In this document: piece after piece, positions 8,760 to 18,081 of the stretch
Position numbering within the stretch: position 1 is the first letter of the stretch
How the letters are laid out: each line of letters begins with the position of its first letter
NCBI RefSeq assembly: GCF_003946695.1
Contig: NZ_RHOX01000011.1
Span: forward strand, 20,836 to 84,835
DNA: 64,000 nucleotides
DNA from: Lapidilactobacillus bayanensis
Lineage (GTDB): Bacteria > Bacillota > Bacilli > Lactobacillales > Lactobacillaceae
Direction of reading: 5' to 3'
Notes under the pieces: model-generated
Told to the model about the DNA's origin: nothing
The model's database searches: none
What the model saw: only the letters and a program-made list of their open reading frames with translations
Translations under genes and position numbers: made by a program

Positions 8760-11366
8760 ATGGCAAAAATTGAATCTAAGAAAAATGATGTCGACGTAAT
8801 GATTGACGAACTTGTTGCAAAGGCAAATAAAGCGCTTGATATTTTAGAGACCTTTGATCAAGAGAAAATCGACCATATTGTGCACAACATGGCAATTGCC
8901 GGCTTAAATGACCATATGAAATTAGCTAAGATGGCTGTTGAAGAAACTGGCCGTGGCGTTTATGAAGATAAAGCTGTTAAAAATATGTTTGCTACTGAAG
9001 AAATTTGGAACTCAATTAAAAACAATAAAACGGTTGGTGTTATCGAACGTGATGAAGACCATAAATTAGTTAAAATTGCAGAGCCTCTTGGTGTTTTAGC
9101 TGGTGTTACGCCAACAACTAACCCAACTTCTACAACCATGATGAATGCGTTGATCGCAATCAAGACACGTAACCCAATTATCTTTGCTTTCCATCCTGCT
9201 GCTCAAAAGAGTTCTGCTGCTGCCCTAGATTGTCTTCGTGTTGCTGCCGAAGAAGCAGGTTTACCAGAAGGTGCCTTGGCTTACGTTGCAACACCAAGTA
9301 TTGAAGCAACTCAGACCTTGATGAATCATCCTGGCGTTGCTTCAGTTATTGCAACTGGCGGCCCTGGCATGGTTAAATCAGCTTATTCAACTGGTAAACC
9401 AGCATTAGGCGTTGGCCCTGGTAACGTGCCTTCATATATTGAAAAGACTGCTAACATTAAACAAGCCGTTAACGATGTTTTACTTTCTAAATCATTTGAT
9501 AACGGGATGGTTTGTGCTTCTGAACAAGCAATTATCGTTGATGAAGATATTTACGATGACGTTGTTGCTGAATTGAAGGCACAACATGCTTATGTTGCAA
9601 ATAAAGCCGAAGTTAAACGCCTCTCACCAGTCGTTATCGATCCTGAGAAACATTCAGCAAGCAACAAGATTGTTGGTCATCCTGCCACTGAAATTGCTGA
9701 AAAAGCTGACATCAAAGTTCCTGCTGACACAGTCGTAATCGTTGCCCCAATCGATGGTGTCGGTGATGAATATCCACTTTCTCGTGAGAAGTTATCTCCA
9801 GTTTTAGGTTTGTTAAAAGCTAAGAATCATGAAGATGGTTTTGCACTTTGCCAAGAAATGCTTGAATTAGGTGGTAAAGGTCACTCGGCCGCTATTCATA
9901 CCGCAGATGAAGACTTAGGCATTGAGTTCGGTGTTAAGATGCATGCATCACGTATCTTAGTTAACCAACCATCTACTTTCGGTGGTATTGGTGATCTTTA
10001 CAACAACATGATTCCTTCACTGACATTAGGTTGTGGTTCATACGGACATAACTCAGTATCACATAACGTTGGTGCCTTCGATTTATTAAACATTAAAACG
10101 GTAGCAATGCGTCGGAACAACATGCAATGGGTAAAGTTGCCTTCCAAAATCTACTTTGAAAAGAATTCAGTAAACTACCTTGAAAAAATGGACGGTTTGA
10201 AACGGGTTTTTATCGTAGGTGATCAAGGTATGGCTAAGCTTGGCTATGTCAAAAAAGTAGAAGATACTTTGAATCGCCGCCAAGAGCCAGTTATCTTCCA
10301 AACATTCGTTGATGTTGAATCAGATCCTTCTTCAAACACTGTTTATAAAGGTGCTGAAGCAATGCGCGCCTTTAAACCTGATACAGTCATTGCCATCGGT
10401 GGTGGTTCTGTCATGGATGCAGCAAAGGGTATGTGGTTATTCTACTCACATCCAGATGCTTCATTCTGGGGTGCTAAGCAGAAATTCATGGATATCCGTA
10501 AACGGACTTACAAGTTCCCAACTATGGATGATGTTAAATTAGTATGTATTCCAACAACTTCTGGTACTGGTTCTGAAGTAACACCATTTGCTGTTATTAC
10601 TGATAGCGATACTGGTATCAAATATCCTTTGGCTGACTATGCCTTGACACCAAACGTTGCCATCGTTGATGCTCAATTTATCGAGACTGTCCCTAAGACG
10701 GTTGTCGCTGACTCTGGTATGGATGTTTTATGCCACGCTATTGAAAGCTTTGTTTCAACAATGGCTTCACATTATACTCGTGGCTTGAGTTTACAAGCTG
10801 CTAAGTTAGTCTTTGACAACATCAAGAAGAGTTATGATGGCGACAAAGAAGCACGAGCTAATATGCATGATGCTTCAACAATGGCCGGTATGGCTTTTGC
10901 AAATGCTTTGTTAGGCATCAACCACTCAATCGCTCATAAATTAGGCGGCGAGTATCATTTACCTCACGGACGTGTTATTACGATTACTATGCCACATATT
11001 ATTCGTTATAACTCATTAGTTCCTGCTAAGCGCCAGATTTGGGCTAAGTACAATTACTTCCGCGCTGACGAAGATTATGCTGAAATCGCACGTTATGTTG
11101 GCTTGAAAGGCAATACAACAGAAGAATTAGTTGATGCTTTGATCAAGGCAGTCACTGAGTTAGCTGAAAGTGTCGGCATTAAGATGTCATTGAAAGCACA
11201 AGGTATTACTAAGGAACAAGTAACAAGTGCCGCTGGTCGTTTAGCTGAATTAGCCTACGAAGATAACTGCACGATTACTAATCCTAAAGAGCCATTGATT
11301 GCTGATATGAAACAAATCATCTTGGATGAATATGAAGGAACAAAATCAAGCTTTGACAAGAAATAA
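8760..11366 (+). CDS. adhE: Bifunctional acetaldehyde-CoA / alcohol dehydrogenase AdhE
   Basis: AdhE reduces acetyl-CoA to acetaldehyde and then to ethanol, regenerating two NAD+; the protein forms spirosomes in the cytosol. 868 aa, ATG behind GAGGAGG. The N-terminal aldehyde dehydrogenase half (about 1-440) has PTTNPTST, ATGGPGMVKSAYSTGKP, the GPGNVP loop and the catalytic cysteine in NGMVCASEQ near residue 250. The linker is followed by the iron-dependent alcohol dehydrogenase half (about 450-868) with GGGSVMDAAK, TTSGTGSEVTPFAVI and the iron-ligand region GINHSIAHKLGGEYHLPHGR. It is a monocistronic unit with its own promoter and terminator. Redox control by Rex is inferred from the operator-like sites. 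Codon use is strongly biased to frequent codons, as for highly expressed genes. Confidence 0.98.
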   Translation: MAKIESKKNDVDVMIDELVAKANKALDILETFDQEKIDHIVHNMAIAGLNDHMKLAKMAVEETGRGVYEDKAVKNMFATEEIWNSIKNNKTVGVIERDEDHKLVKIAEPLGVLAGVTPTTNPTSTTMMNALIAIKTRNPIIFAFHPAAQKSSAAALDCLRVAAEEAGLPEGALAYVATPSIEATQTLMNHPGVASVIATGGPGMVKSAYSTGKPALGVGPGNVPSYIEKTANIKQAVNDVLLSKSFDNGMVCASEQAIIVDEDIYDDVVAELKAQHAYVANKAEVKRLSPVVIDPEKHSASNKIVGHPATEIAEKADIKVPADTVVIVAPIDGVGDEYPLSREKLSPVLGLLKAKNHEDGFALCQEMLELGGKGHSAAIHTADEDLGIEFGVKMHASRILVNQPSTFGGIGDLYNNMIPSLTLGCGSYGHNSVSHNVGAFDLLNIKTVAMRRNNMQWVKLPSKIYFEKNSVNYLEKMDGLKRVFIVGDQGMAKLGYVKKVEDTLNRRQEPVIFQTFVDVESDPSSNTVYKGAEAMRAFKPDTVIAIGGGSVMDAAKGMWLFYSHPDASFWGAKQKFMDIRKRTYKFPTMDDVKLVCIPTTSGTGSEVTPFAVITDSDTGIKYPLADYALTPNVAIVDAQFIETVPKTVVADSGMDVLCHAIESFVSTMASHYTRGLSLQAAKLVFDNIKKSYDGDKEARANMHDASTMAGMAFANALLGINHSIAHKLGGEYHLPHGRVITITMPHIIRYNSLVPAKRQIWAKYNYFRADEDYAEIARYVGLKGNTTEELVDALIKAVTELAESVGIKMSLKAQGITKEQVTSAAGRLAELAYEDNCTITNPKEPLIADMKQIILDEYEGTKSSFDKK

Positions 11367-11380
11367 ACAGTGATTAAAGA

Positions 11381-11411
11381 AATACTCCGGTTTTTTCGGA
11401 GTATTTTTTTG
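11381..11411 (+). terminator. Intrinsic terminator of adhE
   Basis: Perfect 9-bp stem AATACTCCG/CGGAGTATT with a T-rich loop and a run of T residues, starting 15 bp after the adhE stop codon. Confidence 0.9.
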
Positions 11412-11463
11412 TCGTTGTTTGCCAAGCGTGTTCAATCCAAAAACTGTTTTGTGGTGGTTCTCC

Positions 11464-11910
11464 GCGTTTGCGCAAAGGTTGCATGTGAAGCATGCGGGTG
11501 CCGTGGTGGAAAATAAATACTTGTCGCTGGAACGTAGTGGGCGTCGATTTGAGCCGATTGCAGGACAAATCGTCTCAAATACGAGCCTTAATGTAAGCAA
11601 TAAATTGCCAACATTAATGTCACTACTGAGCGGTATTTATTTTCCACCACTAAACAAGCGAGAGGGCAACCTTTGTGCAAGCGCTGAGTTGACGAGTGGT
11701 TGGGTCGCTTCTAATTTTTAGAAGTACAAATTTGCAGTTAAATCATACCACTACATCTCTTTTGTCAGTGCCGGAGGGAAATCGCGGTCAGCCGCGGAAT
11801 TGTTGTTAGTGGTTTACCACTTACAACAAAGCCTGAGTTTGAGACAAATTGGGTTTGATTTGGCTCAAACCAGGCTCGCAGCGTTCCACCAGCGCATTTT
11901 CCGTAGGCAC
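11464..11910. repeat. Composite palindromic element A+C, locus 1 (adhE-zwf gap)
   Basis: Module A spans 11464-11684 and is bounded by 19-bp inverted ends GCGTTTGCGCAAAGGTTGC and GCAACCTTTGTGCAAGCGC, with nested inner arms (TGGTGGAAAATAAATAC / GTATTTATTTTCCACCA-like). A conserved spacer of about 80 bp containing ACGAGTGGTT and AGAAGTACAAATTTGCAGTT leads to module C, 11768-11910, with ends GTGCCGGAGGGAAATCGC and GCGCATTTTCCGTAGGCAC and an internal TTGTTGTTAGTGG hairpin. Near-identical composites sit at 29002-29825, 36080-36440 and, inverted, 41091-41662. It is non-coding, with no transposase. The rest of the 800-bp gap is AT-rich zwf leader. The function is unknown to me. Confidence 0.85.
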
Positions 11911-12171
11911 GAAGAACCACAACATCACAGTTCTAGGCTTTGCCATTTCAATATGGCTTACATTAGCAATTACCAGCACATTTTTTTGAGATATTTTTAG
12001 AGATACGAAGCGTATTTCTTTAATTTTTAGGTTCAATAATTTGATTCTCATGCCACTTTACATTTGCGACAGCATACTGACAAATGCAAAGTTTAATTGC
12101 TTAAAAAATGGGGAAACTTAGTGTAAAATGATATAAGTATAAATATGTTTAGAAGAGGTCAACAAAAACTA

Positions 12172-13629
12172 ATGGTTAAAGAGAACAATACGCTGTTTGT
12201 TATTTTTGGTGGGTCAGGTGATTTAGCACACCGTAAATTGTATCCGGCTTTATTTCAACTTTATTTAAAAGGTTCTTTAAACGAACATTTTGCTGTCATT
12301 GGTACTGCACGTCGACCTTGGTCACATGAATTTTTCCGTGCCGGCGTTCTTGAAAATTTGAGTGATGGCACTGTTGAGCAACGTGAGACTTTTGTTGAAC
12401 ATTTCTATTATCAATCACACGATGTTAAAGATTCAGCACATTACGTGGCGCTAAAACGTTTAATTGACGAATTAGATGCTAAGTATCAAATCAACGGTAA
12501 TCGTCTGTTTTATATGGCGATGGCGCCAGCATTATTTGGAACAATTGCTGACCATTTGCGTTCTGAACGGTTGTTAAGTACTGGTGGTTATAATCGATTG
12601 ATTATTGAGAAGCCGTTCGGTCATGATTACGAGTCGGCGCTTGCTTTGAATAACGCTATTGTTGGTACGTTTGATCAAGATCAAGTCTTTCGAATCGATC
12701 ATTACTTAGGGAAAGAAATGGTCCAAAATATTCCGTTCATTCGGTTTGCTAATCCGTTCTTGGATGCCGTTTGGAATCGTGATTATATTGATAATATTCA
12801 GATTACATTGGCGGAATCACTAGGTGTGGAAGAGCGCGGCGGGTATTACGAAACTGCTGGTGCATTGCGGGATATGGTCCAAAACCACATCATGCAAATT
12901 ATCGCGATGTTGGCTTTTCCACGGCCGACTAAATATGCGGATCAAGAGATTAACCAAGCTAAAAGTCAGGTTTTCGCCAGCTTACCTGTTTACACGCCTG
13001 CAGAAGTTGCGACTAAGTTTGTGCGTGGTCAATATGGTCAAGATATCGCTGGCAAGCAGGTGGCATATCGCGATGAGGACAAAATTGAGCCAACTTCAAC
13101 TGTTGAAACTTTTGTGGCTGGCGAAGTTGATTTGAACTTGCCACAATGGCAAGGCGTTCCATTTTACGTTCGGACAGGTAAACGTCTACCCACGAAAAAA
13201 ACACGAATTGACGTGGTTTTCAAGGCTGACACATCACAATTATTTGCTGCACAACAACCCGTTAATCCTGTGTTGACGATTCAGGTAGAACCGGAATCTG
13301 GGATCGAGTTAACGTTGAATGGTAAAGAAATTGGAACAAGCAGTTTAATTGAACCTCATCAATCACAATACTTGCTAAATGCTGACCAGCAAAAGCAAGT
13401 GCCTGATGCTTATGAACGTTTGCTTTTAGAGGCTGTCTTAGGCAAGCAGGGCAACTTTGCGCAGTGGGAAGGTATGGCAGGCTCGTGGCACTTCGTCGAC
13501 GCCATTCGCTCCGCCTGGGCGCAAGAACCGACTGTAGATTTCCCTAACTATCAATCAGGAACTATGGGACCCAAAGCTGCTGACGAGTTACTAACCAAGA
13601 CTGGCCGTCATTGGATCTATCAGGGTTAA
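12172..13629 (+). CDS. zwf: Glucose-6-phosphate 1-dehydrogenase
   Basis: Zwf oxidises glucose-6-phosphate to 6-phosphogluconolactone with NAD(P)+, the entry to the oxidative pentose phosphate or phosphoketolase route; gnd at 62406 performs a later step. I start at ATG 12172 (GAGG about 11 bp upstream; 485 aa), because the in-frame ATG at 12145 lacks a ribosome site and adds nine non-conserved residues. Seen: the Rossmann motif FGGSGDLAHRKLYPAL at the N-terminus, EKPFGHD, the active-site signature RIDHYLGKEMVQN, and the C-terminal substrate domain with VPFYVRTGKRLPTK. It is monocistronic; a family E element follows it. Confidence 0.96.
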   Translation: MVKENNTLFVIFGGSGDLAHRKLYPALFQLYLKGSLNEHFAVIGTARRPWSHEFFRAGVLENLSDGTVEQRETFVEHFYYQSHDVKDSAHYVALKRLIDELDAKYQINGNRLFYMAMAPALFGTIADHLRSERLLSTGGYNRLIIEKPFGHDYESALALNNAIVGTFDQDQVFRIDHYLGKEMVQNIPFIRFANPFLDAVWNRDYIDNIQITLAESLGVEERGGYYETAGALRDMVQNHIMQIIAMLAFPRPTKYADQEINQAKSQVFASLPVYTPAEVATKFVRGQYGQDIAGKQVAYRDEDKIEPTSTVETFVAGEVDLNLPQWQGVPFYVRTGKRLPTKKTRIDVVFKADTSQLFAAQQPVNPVLTIQVEPESGIELTLNGKEIGTSSLIEPHQSQYLLNADQQKQVPDAYERLLLEAVLGKQGNFAQWEGMAGSWHFVDAIRSAWAQEPTVDFPNYQSGTMGPKAADELLTKTGRHWIYQG

Positions 13630-13638
13630 GTAAGTAGT

Positions 13639-13802
13639 GTGAAACAAATGTTGGGTTAGGTTTGAGATTAACTTAGCGATGTCATTCGATTAGTTTGATA
13701 GTCGGACTAAATGTGAATGAGACGATTGCCTCGCTCAAAACTAGGTTCTCGTTTCGTGACGACACAAAGTAAAAGGAATCAGGTTTTTAGCCTGGTTCCT
13801 TT
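13639..13802 (+). terminator. Terminator hairpin with family E module, zwf-dinB gap
   Basis: Stem GGAATCAGG/CCTGGTTCC (13775-13783 / 13791-13799) followed by TTTACTTG. It is preceded by the box GTTTCGTGACGACAC at 13751, and a possible outer arm GTGAAAC at 13639 gives a long-hairpin plus terminator architecture like that at 62218-62340. The hairpin ends about 20 bp before the dinB ribosome site. Confidence 0.75.
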
Positions 13803-13835
13803 ACTTGTTTATCGAGTGAAAAGGAGGTGGTGAAG

Positions 13836-14957
13836 TTGTCTGAATGGTTGGAAGTGCCGGTGCAATATCATGTTGAACGTAAGATTATTCATGTGGATAT
13901 GGATGCTTTTTATGCGTCGGTGGAAATTCGCGAACATCCAGAACTAAAAAATAAAGCCGTTGTCATTGCCCATGACCCCCGTAAAAATCACGGACATGGA
14001 GTCGTCACAACTGCTAATTATGTTGCCCGTCGTTATGGTGTTCATTCAGCAATGCCGGCTGCACAAGCCTTAAAATTGATTCCAAGTAGAGAATTAGTTT
14101 TTGTGCCACCTCATTTTGACCTTTATCGCCAAGTGTCGCAGCAAGTTCATCAGATCTTTCACCAAGTTACGGAAATGATCGAGCCAATTTCGCTGGATGA
14201 AGCCTTTTTAGACGTGACACATAATAAAAAGCACGAAACCAACACGATTAAGTTGGCACAATGGATCCAACAACAAATTTTTAAAGAAACGCATCTAACT
14301 TGTTCGTTAGGCATCTCTTATAATAAATTTTTAGCAAAAGTTGCCTCGGATCATAATAAACCAGTCGGCCGAACAATTATTCGGCCAGAACAAGCGCAGA
14401 TTTTTTTGCACGATTTGCCGATTGAACAATTTTTTGGCGTGGGTAAAAAAACGCAGGCGATCTTGCATGAGTTGAATATTTATACCGGCGGTGATTTAAT
14501 TAAAGTTCCGCAAATGACCTTGATTCGACGCTTTAATAAAATGGGTTTTGTGATGTATCAGCATGCTCGCGGCGTTGATGATAGTCGCGTTCAAGAGCGG
14601 CGAGAACGGCAATCAATTGGTAAGGAGCGGACCTATAATCCTGATATTCAAACCGAAGAACGGGTTGAGCGACAGTTGCGTTTAATTAGTCAAATGGTGG
14701 CCGGCGAATTAGCTCAGAAACAAGTGCATGGTCGAGTATTGGTTTTGAAGATGCGCAACAGTGAGTTTGTCACGACAACTAAGCGACAATCGCAGGACCA
14801 ATATTTACATGATGCAGAGCAGATTTTTCAAATTGCTTGGCAATTGTGGCAAACTTATGGTGACTTGTCGCAGGGAATTCGTTTATTAGGAATAACTGTG
14901 ACGGATTTGTATCCGCAAAATTTTGAAAATATTGACTTACCATTATTTGAACCATAA
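13836..14957 (+). CDS. dinB: DNA polymerase IV (Y-family, DinB)
   Basis: Error-prone translesion polymerase. Start TTG at 13836 is set by AAGGAGGTGG 8 bp upstream; the upstream GTG at 13827 lies inside that ribosome site. 373 aa. Palm catalytic motifs are IIHVDMDAFYASVE (near residue 20) and ISLDEAFLDVT (near 120); LTCSLGISYNKFLAKVASDHNKP is the conserved Y-family segment. A helix-hairpin-helix thumb (FFGVGKKTQAILHELNI) and the little-finger domain (RERQSIGKERTY onward) follow. A C-terminal beta-clamp-type peptide DLPLFEP ends the protein. No LexA box was recognised upstream. Confidence 0.95.
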   Translation: MSEWLEVPVQYHVERKIIHVDMDAFYASVEIREHPELKNKAVVIAHDPRKNHGHGVVTTANYVARRYGVHSAMPAAQALKLIPSRELVFVPPHFDLYRQVSQQVHQIFHQVTEMIEPISLDEAFLDVTHNKKHETNTIKLAQWIQQQIFKETHLTCSLGISYNKFLAKVASDHNKPVGRTIIRPEQAQIFLHDLPIEQFFGVGKKTQAILHELNIYTGGDLIKVPQMTLIRRFNKMGFVMYQHARGVDDSRVQERRERQSIGKERTYNPDIQTEERVERQLRLISQMVAGELAQKQVHGRVLVLKMRNSEFVTTTKRQSQDQYLHDAEQIFQIAWQLWQTYGDLSQGIRLLGITVTDLYPQNFENIDLPLFEP

Positions 14958-15056
14958 TTACTGAGGAAGTTCTGCAAATTATTGTAAATTTAATGGACTG
15001 ATTGTGGCATTATGATACTAAAGTATGTATACTTAATGTATAAATTAATTGCAATA

Positions 15057-15245
15057 GCAATGGGAATTTAATTGTACAGTCTGTTCGTTTATTAAAAAAC
15101 TTGCTGGAACACTTTTATTCTAACGCGGCTCATTGATAACCTTGGATTAGTGACTGTCTAACCAGTTTTAATTGACTAGCCAATTATTCATTAGCATGGT
15201 ACCGCGGAATTCCTGTCTCTGATTAATTAGGGACGGGTTTTTGTT
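15057..15245 (+). promoter_or_regulatory. T-box leader of argS (atypical short form)
   Basis: The T-box core TGGTACCGCGG at 15197-15207 is followed by the intrinsic terminator CCTGTCTC/GGGACGGG (15212-15219 / 15230-15237) and a T-run, ending 20 bp before the argS start. The UGGU base-pairing element suits a tRNA with discriminator A or G. Upstream pairing AATGGG/CTCATT (about 15060 / 15141) may be Stem I, with ACGCGG on its 3' side offering a CGC Arg specifier. The usual AGAGA motif was not found, so the specifier call is tentative. Uncharged tRNA-Arg would favour read-through into argS. Confidence 0.75.
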
Positions 15246-15264
15246 TGTAAAAAGGAGGATGACC

Positions 15265-16956
15265 TTGGATATTAAGTCAACGATCGTTAATAGTTTAAAA
15301 TCAGTTTTGGCAGATGAGTTGTCTGCTGAACAAATCACAAAATTACTTGAAGTACCTAAGACATCGAAATTAGGTGACTATGCTTTTCCAACTTTTATTC
15401 TGGCCAAGTCGCGACATCACGCACCACAAAAAATTGCGGCTGAGTTAGCTGAGCAAATTGACCCAACACCCTATGAAAAAATTGCGGCAACTGGCGCTTA
15501 CATCAACTTCTTCTTGGATAAAGGTGAGTTTGCGGAAGCAATGTTGCATGAGATTATTAGTGCTGGTAATCATTATGGTGATGATAATGTAGGTCAACAA
15601 GGTAATGTTCCGATTGATATGTCGTCACCTAACATTGCCAAGCCAATGTCAATGGGGCATTTGCGTTCAACGGTCATCGGGAACTCATTAGCTAATATTC
15701 TAACTAAAATTGGGTACCAGCCCATTAAAATCAATTATCTGGGGGACTGGGGCACACAATTTGGTAAATTAATTGTTGGCTATCATAAATGGGGCAGTGA
15801 AGAAGCGATTAAGGCTGATCCAATTGGCAATTTATTGAAGTATTACGTGCAATTCCATGAAGCAGCAGAAGAAGATCCCGAATTAAATGACGAAGGACGC
15901 GCCTGGTTTAAGAAATTAGAAGACGGTGATCCTGAAGCAACTCATCTGTGGAAATGGTTCCGCGGCTTGTCATTAGCTGAATTCCAAAAGATTTATGACC
16001 GTTTAGGCATTACGTTTGATTCATTTAACGGTGAAGCTTATTACAACGATAAAATGGATCCGGTTGTTGACGAATTAGCTGCCAAAGGCTTGTTAGAAAA
16101 GAGCCAAGGTGCACAAATCGTTAATTTAACGGCTGAAAACTTGACGCCGGCTTTAATTAAGCGGACTGATGGGGCGACTTTGTATATCACGCGTGATTTG
16201 GCTGCTGCGATTGATCGTTACAACAAATTCCACTTCGTTAAATCATTGTATGTTGTTGGTAGTGAGCAGACAGAACATTTCAAACAATTAAAAGCCGTTT
16301 TGAAGAAAATGGGCGACGATTGGGCCGATGATATTATTCATGTACCATTTGGTTTGATTACCAAAGACGGTAAGAAGCTTTCAACGCGTAAAGGTAATGT
16401 TGTTTTACTGGATCAAGTTTTAGATGAAGCGGTTGGATTAGCTAAAGAACAAATCTCTGCTAAAAATCCAGCGCTTGCTAATGCTAACCAAGTTGCTGCT
16501 CAAGTTGGTGTTGGCGCCGTTGTATTCCACGACTTGAAGAATGACCGCATGGACAGTTTTGACTTTAGTTTGGGTGAAGTGGTCCGTTTCGAAGGTGAAA
16601 CTGGTCCTTATGTCCAATATTCGAATGCCCGCGCTCAAAGTATTTTACGTAAAGCTCAGCAAGATGTCGATCTTAATGGTACACTGACCTTGGTTGATCC
16701 CGCGGCGTGGGACACGTTAAAGGCGCTGGCCGATTTTCCGGCAACGATCTTGCGAGCAGCACGTGAATATGAACCATCAGTTATCGCTAAATATGCATTA
16801 CGCTTAGCTAAAACTTTCAATAAATATTATGCTAATTCAAAAATCTTGGTTGTAGATGATCAACTGAATGCGCGGTTAGCACTTGTGCAAGCAACCAGTC
16901 AAGTCTTAACACAAGCGTTGTCATTGTTAGGTGTGCAAGCACCAATAGAAATGTAG
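15265..16956 (+). CDS. argS: Arginyl-tRNA synthetase
   Basis: Class I synthetase that charges tRNA-Arg. AAGGAGG at 15252-15258 favours the TTG start at 15265 (MDIKSTIVNSLKS), since the ATG at 15259 abuts the ribosome site; 563 aa. Seen: N-terminal additional domain with LGDYAFPTFILAK, the HIGH-type signature SPNIAKPMSMGHLRSTVIG, LGDWGTQFGKLI, the HVPFGLITKDGKKLSTRKGNVV segment replacing KMSKS, and the anticodon-binding C-terminus with FNKYYANSKIL. It is controlled by the T-box upstream. argR follows after 10 bp, so the synthetase and an arginine regulator share a transcript. Confidence 0.97.
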   Translation: MDIKSTIVNSLKSVLADELSAEQITKLLEVPKTSKLGDYAFPTFILAKSRHHAPQKIAAELAEQIDPTPYEKIAATGAYINFFLDKGEFAEAMLHEIISAGNHYGDDNVGQQGNVPIDMSSPNIAKPMSMGHLRSTVIGNSLANILTKIGYQPIKINYLGDWGTQFGKLIVGYHKWGSEEAIKADPIGNLLKYYVQFHEAAEEDPELNDEGRAWFKKLEDGDPEATHLWKWFRGLSLAEFQKIYDRLGITFDSFNGEAYYNDKMDPVVDELAAKGLLEKSQGAQIVNLTAENLTPALIKRTDGATLYITRDLAAAIDRYNKFHFVKSLYVVGSEQTEHFKQLKAVLKKMGDDWADDIIHVPFGLITKDGKKLSTRKGNVVLLDQVLDEAVGLAKEQISAKNPALANANQVAAQVGVGAVVFHDLKNDRMDSFDFSLGEVVRFEGETGPYVQYSNARAQSILRKAQQDVDLNGTLTLVDPAAWDTLKALADFPATILRAAREYEPSVIAKYALRLAKTFNKYYANSKILVVDDQLNARLALVQATSQVLTQALSLLGVQAPIEM

Positions 16957-16966
16957 GTGGAGTGTT

Positions 16967-17437
16967 ATGAAGAAAAAAGAGCGTCAAGTTATTTTGCAAA
17001 AAATTATTCAAGAACATTTAGTTCACACGCAGGAAGAGTTGCAAGGATACTTACACGAGTATGGTGTGCGGACAACGCAAGCAACTTTATCTCGTGATTT
17101 GCGTGAGTTGAAGATTACAAAAATGCGCGATGAATATGGTAAGTCCCGTTATTTGAAGTTGTCAACAGAGACAACTGGTGATGCACAGGCCCGTCTTTTT
17201 TCAGCACTAAAAACAGTCACCAAGTCAATTGACACGGTTGAGTTTTTAGTGATTATTCATACTAGCCCTAGTTATGGTAACTTCTTGGCTGCAGCACTTG
17301 ATGACTTGCGGGAGACACCACCGACCGATATTTTAGGAACAATTGCCGGACACGATACAGTGGTCGCATTTTGTAAAGATACAGCCCAGGCCCAGGCTGT
17401 GTCCTATTATCTAAAGGATCACTTGCGTTTACTCTAA
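16967..17437 (+). CDS. argR: Arginine repressor family regulator ArgR
   Basis: ArgR/AhrC hexamers control arginine synthesis and catabolism in response to L-arginine. 156 aa, ATG behind GGTGGAG. N-terminal winged helix (1-70) with IIQEHLVHTQEELQGYL and TTQATLSRDLRELKI; C-terminal oligomerisation and arginine-binding domain with the segment GTIAGHDTVVAF near 124-135. Most ArgR proteins have GTIAGDDT, where both Asp residues contact arginine; here the first is His (H129) and only D130 remains. This may alter ligand response. Lactobacilli often carry two ArgR paralogues, one next to argS; I infer this is that copy. Confidence 0.93.
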   Translation: MKKKERQVILQKIIQEHLVHTQEELQGYLHEYGVRTTQATLSRDLRELKITKMRDEYGKSRYLKLSTETTGDAQARLFSALKTVTKSIDTVEFLVIIHTSPSYGNFLAAALDDLRETPPTDILGTIAGHDTVVAFCKDTAQAQAVSYYLKDHLRLL

Positions 17438-17474
17438 TAAAAATTTGCTTATTTTTGACTAAGGGGTAATAATC

Positions 17475-17972
17475 TTGGCATTGTTAAAGTTTGGCTTTGT
17501 CAAAAAGTCCGATCAAACCGTTATTTTTTCACCGGTTGAAGGTGAAGTTGTTGATTTGATTAAAGTTCATGATCCGGCACTAGCTCAGAAGAACTTGGGC
17601 GATGGCTTTGCTGTTGAACCAACGGACAATGTGATTTATGCGCCGGTCTCAGGACAGGTAACGATGATTGCCACGACACAACATGCAATTGGTTTTCGAA
17701 TGGCGAACGGTCTTGAAGTGTTGCTACATTTGGGCCTCAATACGTCGATGTTGAATGGCCGAGTCTTTCACCTACGAGTTAAGCACGGCCAAAAGGTTAC
17801 TGGTGGTCAACGAATCGCAACCGCCAATTTCAATCGAATTCGCGCACAAGGTTTTGATGATACAGTAGTTGTGACTTTCCCGAATTCAGAAGCGTTCAGT
17901 GCCACACCCAATATTTTATACGGCCCGGCATTTGGTGCACAAAAACTTGGCCGAATTCATTTACAGCAATAG
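17475..17972 (+). CDS. Stand-alone glucose-type PTS EIIA protein
   Basis: A PTS EIIA-glc (Crr-like) domain accepts phosphate from HPr on a histidine and passes it to an EIIB, or acts as a regulator. TTG start at 17475 after AAGGGGT; 165 aa, a single EIIA domain with no EIIB/EIIC. Seen: IFSPVEGEVVDLIKV, LGDGFAVEPTDNVIYAPVSGQV, the first histidine in QHAIGF (H70) and the phosphorylated histidine in LLHLGLN (H85). Position 89 is Asn where HxGxD is usual. No sugar permease is adjacent, so its partner is unknown. It could serve several EIIBC permeases or be regulatory. Confidence 0.9.
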   Translation: MALLKFGFVKKSDQTVIFSPVEGEVVDLIKVHDPALAQKNLGDGFAVEPTDNVIYAPVSGQVTMIATTQHAIGFRMANGLEVLLHLGLNTSMLNGRVFHLRVKHGQKVTGGQRIATANFNRIRAQGFDDTVVVTFPNSEAFSATPNILYGPAFGAQKLGRIHLQQ

Positions 17973-17992
17973 AAATAACAGCAGATCGACAG

Positions 17993-18026
17993 TGGAACTG
18001 GGATAAAAATCTCAGTTCTTTTTATT
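17993..18026 (+). terminator. Intrinsic terminator after EIIA gene
   Basis: Stem GAACTGGGAT/TCTCAGTTC around 17995-18018 followed by TTTTTATTT. It shares the GAACTGGGA core with the hairpins at 8556, 28685 and 39818. It separates EIIA from the downstream RNA unit. Confidence 0.85.
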
Positions 18027-18081
18027 TGGGTTGTGGATTTTTGATAAGATGAAACGATTTTGCCAGTGTGAGCCTTCTTCC

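Noticed and set aside
11464..11910. Insertion sequence with transposase
   Set aside because: No ORF long enough or similar to a transposase; the element is only nested palindromes.
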